Assembly (NCBI GenBank): GCA_942486035.1
Contig: CALNXK010000045.1
Location: 754,501 to 818,500, forward strand
DNA length: 64,000 nt
Direction: 5' to 3'
Source of the DNA: Porites lobata
Lineage: Eukaryota > Cnidaria > Anthozoa > Scleractinia > Poritidae
The notes under the pieces: model-generated
Database searches by the model: none
Told to the model about the DNA's origin: nothing
Seen by the model: the letters and a program-made list of their open reading frames with translations, nothing else
Part shown: positions 60,587-64,000 of the stretch, in pieces
How positions within the stretch are numbered: the first letter of the stretch is position 1
Layout of the letters: every line of letters starts with the position of its first letter
Position numbers and translations under genes: made by a program

Positions 60587-61139
60587 AAATTTGTATCAAA
60601 AAATAAAATGGTGAAATCCCTCTTACCAAGTAAACTGTAAATACCAGTAACTGGAAAAACTAGGATTTTCCACGGAGCTGGTGACTGGCAAAAATCGCCA
60701 AAGAAATGGCATAAAACCAAGTAAATGTGGGTAAAGTAGGGTACCATCCTCATGCCTAAAATCTACTCCACTAGTTTTGTCAACAGCGACAGTCAGTCAG
60801 TCCAACTGACTTACCACAATCCTACTTGTGAAATACCTCATTCTTTATGCCATGACCCTAGACAAGCACCCTACACACCTAATATACCTCGTACTTTAAG
60901 TCATGATCTGAGACAAGAATGCTACACAACATAATAGTTGATATAATAGTCACCCACAAATAAGAAATGAGGAGTCCAGTGGAATCCATTGATGTTTCCA
61001 GTGGAATCTAGTCATTTATTGGACAACCCTCTTATGATTTGGCCTATTGCTGCCTTCTAATTTTTTTTTTTACTTTAACTTTTATGTTGAACCCTGGGAC
61101 AGGGAAACTTTTTTCAAGCGGCCACTCAGGAAAGGGACA

Positions 61140-61468
61140 AGAGGCTGCTAAAGGTTGTCCACTCAATAGAGGTTCTGTTGCAGGTGAATTTACTAGTTCG
61201 TCAAGTCACGTTTTTTAATGTAAAAATCGAAAAATTTGTGGGTGACAATTCGAGGCAATCTTTCGCATTTCCAGTGTCTGGCATGTTGGGTGGTGGAATT
61301 TAATTACAAGTGTCCGTTTAATACAGGTTGGCAACAATAGAAATAACCATTTCAGGTACTTTTTTTTTAAGTAAAATATAAGGGAAATAGATTTGGGGAC
61401 TTCAGCTACTGTCCGCTTAATAGAGGGTGTCCGCTTAATACGGTGTCCGCTTAATACAGGTTTCACTG
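61140..61468. mobile_element. Right-end remnant of the CAGTGAAACC Tc1/mariner-type MITE
   Basis: Ends CTTAATACAGGTTTCACTG then TA (61469-61470), preceded by three GTCCGCTTAATA units and an inverted relative at about 61157. No matching left terminus found. Confidence 0.65.
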
Positions 61469-61470
61469 TA

Positions 61471-61965
61471 GTAAAATACCAACAGTGACATGTCCTTGAA
61501 ACAGCGACTTAGGACGGCAGATACGGTGACAAATGACACAAAGATGGGTTGAAACTGCGACAGTGACAGAGAAAAGCGCAAATACAATAGTAAAATACCA
61601 GCAGCGACATGTCCTTGAAACAGAGACTTAGGACGGCAGATATTTTGACAAACAACACAAAGATGGGTTGAAACTGTGACAGCGACAGAGAAAAGCACAA
61701 ATACAATAGTAAAATACCAACAGCGACATGTCCTTGAAACAGCAACTTAGGACGGCAGATATGGTGGCAAACGAAACAAAGATGACTTGAAACTGCGACA
61801 GCTACAGAGAAAAGCGCAAATACAATAGTAAAATACCAACAGCGACATGTCCTTGAAACAGCGACTTAGGACGGCAGATATGGTGACAAACACAAAGATG
61901 GGTTGAAACTGCGACAGCGACAGAGAACAGCACAAATACAAAGGTGAAATACCGACAGAGACTTG
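61471..61965. repeat. 119-bp tandem array, about 4.1 copies
   Basis: Units start at 61471, 61590, 61709, 61828 and 61944 (last partial), each beginning GTAAAATACCA or GTGAAATACC and containing CATGTCCTTGAAACAG. Spacing is 119, 119, 119, 116. It begins two bases after the MITE terminus. Overlapping minus-strand ORFs here are by-products of the repeat. Confidence 0.9.
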
Positions 61966-62360
61966 TCTTCTTCCTCAATACTTGAGATGGCAGGTTGTGA
62001 AATTCAGACTAGGGAGTATCTAACCCCCTTAAGAGGACCTCTCTACAGGTCTGGCATAGAATTTGAACTTGGGACTACCAAGAACAAATCTGGCAAGTGG
62101 TCAGGGCCAACCTATTCCAAGTTCAGCACAAGTCTTTATTCATAACTTTTTGATCGCTGAGAAACTTATCGCAACACTTGGCATATTCAAACAAAATTTA
62201 ATCTACTTCAAACAAAGCAGTTTTTGGCTGTGATACATAGACTGAAGGTGTACATACACAGTTATGTGTACTGCAAATCCTGCTTATTTTCCTTATATTT
62301 TTCAAACACTATCAGAAGGGCTCAATGTTTGAATCTGTATTTTTCCTCATTTTTTTCCAG

Positions 62361-62579
62361 ACAGAGCCTTGTAATTTTGATGAACTAGACAAACATAGTC
62401 CATGCCATTTTCCTACATGCTACGAAGATGCTGAAAGTACTGAGCACATACGATACATTCTAGATTATTGCAATCAATGGGAAGATCGTGGCTGCGTCAT
62501 TGAGTTGCCTCAGCTGTTAAACAAGGTTGACGAACATAGAATGAAAGAGATCACCACCATGAAATCACCATATCAATAA
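62361..62579 (+). pseudogene. Orphan JmjC terminal exon (third, diverged copy)
   Basis: Open exon of 72 codons and stop after a good acceptor (TTTTTTTCCAG). It keeps all but one Cys of the terminal exon: EPCNFDELDKHSPCHFPTCY, ILDYCNQWEDRGCVIELPQL; the ECIRY Cys of the other copies is His here. More diverged from the copies at 10726 and 39738 than they are from each other, so it comes from an older duplication. No upstream JmjC exon is visible between 57.7 and 62.3 kb. It may be a fragment, or the exon may be spliced to distant sequence. Confidence 0.7.
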
Positions 62580-62741
62580 TAAATCACCTTAGTTAATTCT
62601 TGTGTCATTTTTTTCTCTTGAACACCCACAGATAGTAAATTCTCTTAATGCTGCAGCGATAATCTATTTTTGTTTTGCATTTTCTGTTTTGGACGTAAGA
62701 CCCATATTTTGTGATGTCCCATTTTTTCCACAATATTATAC

Positions 62742-62953
62742 TTAACCCTTTAAGCCCCAATATCCACATACAAATTCTCCAAACTGATCTCCATACATCT
62801 CCTTTAAGAATTAGTTGAGAGAATTTGATAAAAGATCAAAGCATTTTCTCTTAGGTGATCATTTTATTAATTCTCATAACCTAATCTCTTGACAATGTAT
62901 GGATATTGTTAGGAGAAAATTGCTGGTGGTCACTATTGGGACTTAAGGGGTAA
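62742..62953. mobile_element. 212-bp MITE (TAACCCTTTAAGCCCC termini)
   Basis: Left TTAACCCTTTAAGCCCCAAT; right complement TTACCCCTTAAGTCCCAATA. AT-rich interior, no ORF. Confidence 0.65.
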
Positions 62954-63632
62954 ATGTGAGGATTACGGGAAGCATTACTTATAAGGTGACATAAACAGTT
63001 GGTTTTATCATTCAGTAAAAATCAATCAATAATTATCTTTATTTACAGTGGTCAAATGTGCTTCAGCTGATAATTTACAACACAACTTTACTTTCCAAAT
63101 ATTAGCAGCAGCGTAAAGCTATGAATTAAGTCCATAGGTTGTTGTATTTACGTTAAGCAAATCCAAGAGGCACTTTCCTCTAAGATAATAATATTAGTTT
63201 ATCATGTTTATGATTTACTTTAACATTGAATTTCTCTGTTCAAAGCACCATCTATCAACTTTCAAGACAAAGTTTAAGAATCTTAATGATGTCATCCTGG
63301 TATTTTGGATGAAGTTGACTCCTAGGGACCTGCAAAAACCATATTTTTAAGATGGGTAAATAATAATAAAGATGTATATGAAATTACAAAAGAGATTCAT
63401 TCCATATTCTGTGTTGTACTAGAAAATATCCATACCTCTTCTGAGGGATTTTTCCTGAGACCCCCACCCTCTGGAAATTCCAATTAAGGTTTATAAATTT
63501 CATTTACTTGTTTAGTTCTTGAGACCCACTCCTTTACCCAAGGAATTTCCAATTTCCTTTTGGGGGGAGGAGTATCGAGATTTTCTGGAACTAAACTGTG
63601 AATGATTAAATTTTGGTGAAATTCCTTAGCAC

Positions 63633-63770
63633 CATTTTTGCACACTTTCACTGTTCTTCTTCATCTTACGAAATGAAATCCTGACTTTTTTGTTCAAAGA
63701 TCATTTTTGCACACTTTCACTGTTCTTCTTCATCTTACGAAATGAAATCCTGACTTTTTTGTTCAAAGAT
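63633..63770. repeat. Exact 69-bp tandem duplication
   Basis: 63633-63701 and 63702-63770 look identical (start CATTTTTGCACACTTTCACT, end GTTCAAAGAT). Flanking 62954-63632 and 63771-64000 hold nothing recognisable. Confidence 0.95.
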
Positions 63771-64000
63771 GGCTTTGGCCACATGTGGGAGTAAAAGGAT
63801 TAAATTCAGCACTGTTGCTTTTCCCCCTCATTTTCATCAGTTGAGCCAGGGAAGCGGAACGGAGGAGGGGGGGGTTGGGGGTTAGCTCCAAACTACCAAC
63901 CATTATTCTCTATATTTCTTACTTCCTCACAAAGATATCCTTGTTCTCTCATTGTCTTGACAAAAACTTCTTCTCCGCCACGATTCCTTCCCATTGATAT

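Noticed and set aside
61435..61941. Several overlapping minus-strand ORFs (hydrophobic, similar to each other)
   Set aside because: They are successive frames through the 119-bp tandem repeat and do not represent independent coding evidence.
1..64000. CRISPR arrays, bacterial operons, rRNA genes
   Set aside because: No regularly spaced short repeats with unique spacers, no ribosome-binding-site-led gene strings and no rRNA-like sequence; the tandem repeats here are satellite-like.

Overview
The window is eukaryotic and looks like an anthozoan cnidarian, probably a stony coral. That assignment is inference, with no species marker. The supporting signs are AT-rich DNA, short exons with GT..AG introns, a TRAF-type MATH gene family, L2-like LINE fragments ending in (TTA)n, and many short terminal-inverted-repeat (TIR) elements. 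There is no operon, CRISPR array, complete rRNA or complete tRNA gene.

The main structure is a direct segmental duplication. Copy 1 is about 7.40-27.65 kb and copy 2 about 36.45-57.71 kb, separated by an 8.8 kb transposon-rich spacer. Each copy carries, in order: a JmjC/cupin-like oxygenase-type gene (+), a tRNA-derived SINE, a TRAF-like MATH gene (-) convergent with the JmjC gene, long stretches without recognisable genes, a promoter-like GC-rich segment, and a 5'-truncated L2-like LINE. The TRAF-like exons are open in both copies. The JmjC gene is damaged in both, badly in copy 2, and carries a hairpin MITE apparently inside an exon in both. It also has Gln where the distal iron-binding His is expected. 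A third, more diverged JmjC terminal exon stands alone at 62.36 kb. A third TRAF-like first coding exon runs off the left edge (59-723, -). The locus therefore has a longer history of duplication.

Because the two copies align along most of their length, several mobile elements can be read as filled site in one copy and empty site in the other, with target duplications visible. Copy 1 only: 17988-18480, 19411-20169 and 26936-27050. Copy 2 only: a LINE fragment at about 43921-44800 and a 1.57 kb TIR element at 48820-50386. The last carries a short ORF related to the zinc-binding N-terminal domain of Ty3/gypsy-type integrases.

The spacer holds a three-level nest (TIR element, then LINE, then MITE), two Tc1/mariner-type MITEs and two LINE tails. 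The right flank (57.7-64 kb) holds more MITEs, a 119-bp tandem array, the orphan JmjC exon and an exact 69-bp tandem duplication. Gene models are exon-level readings by eye. Splice sites were chosen from GT/AG signals, phase agreement and comparison between the copies.
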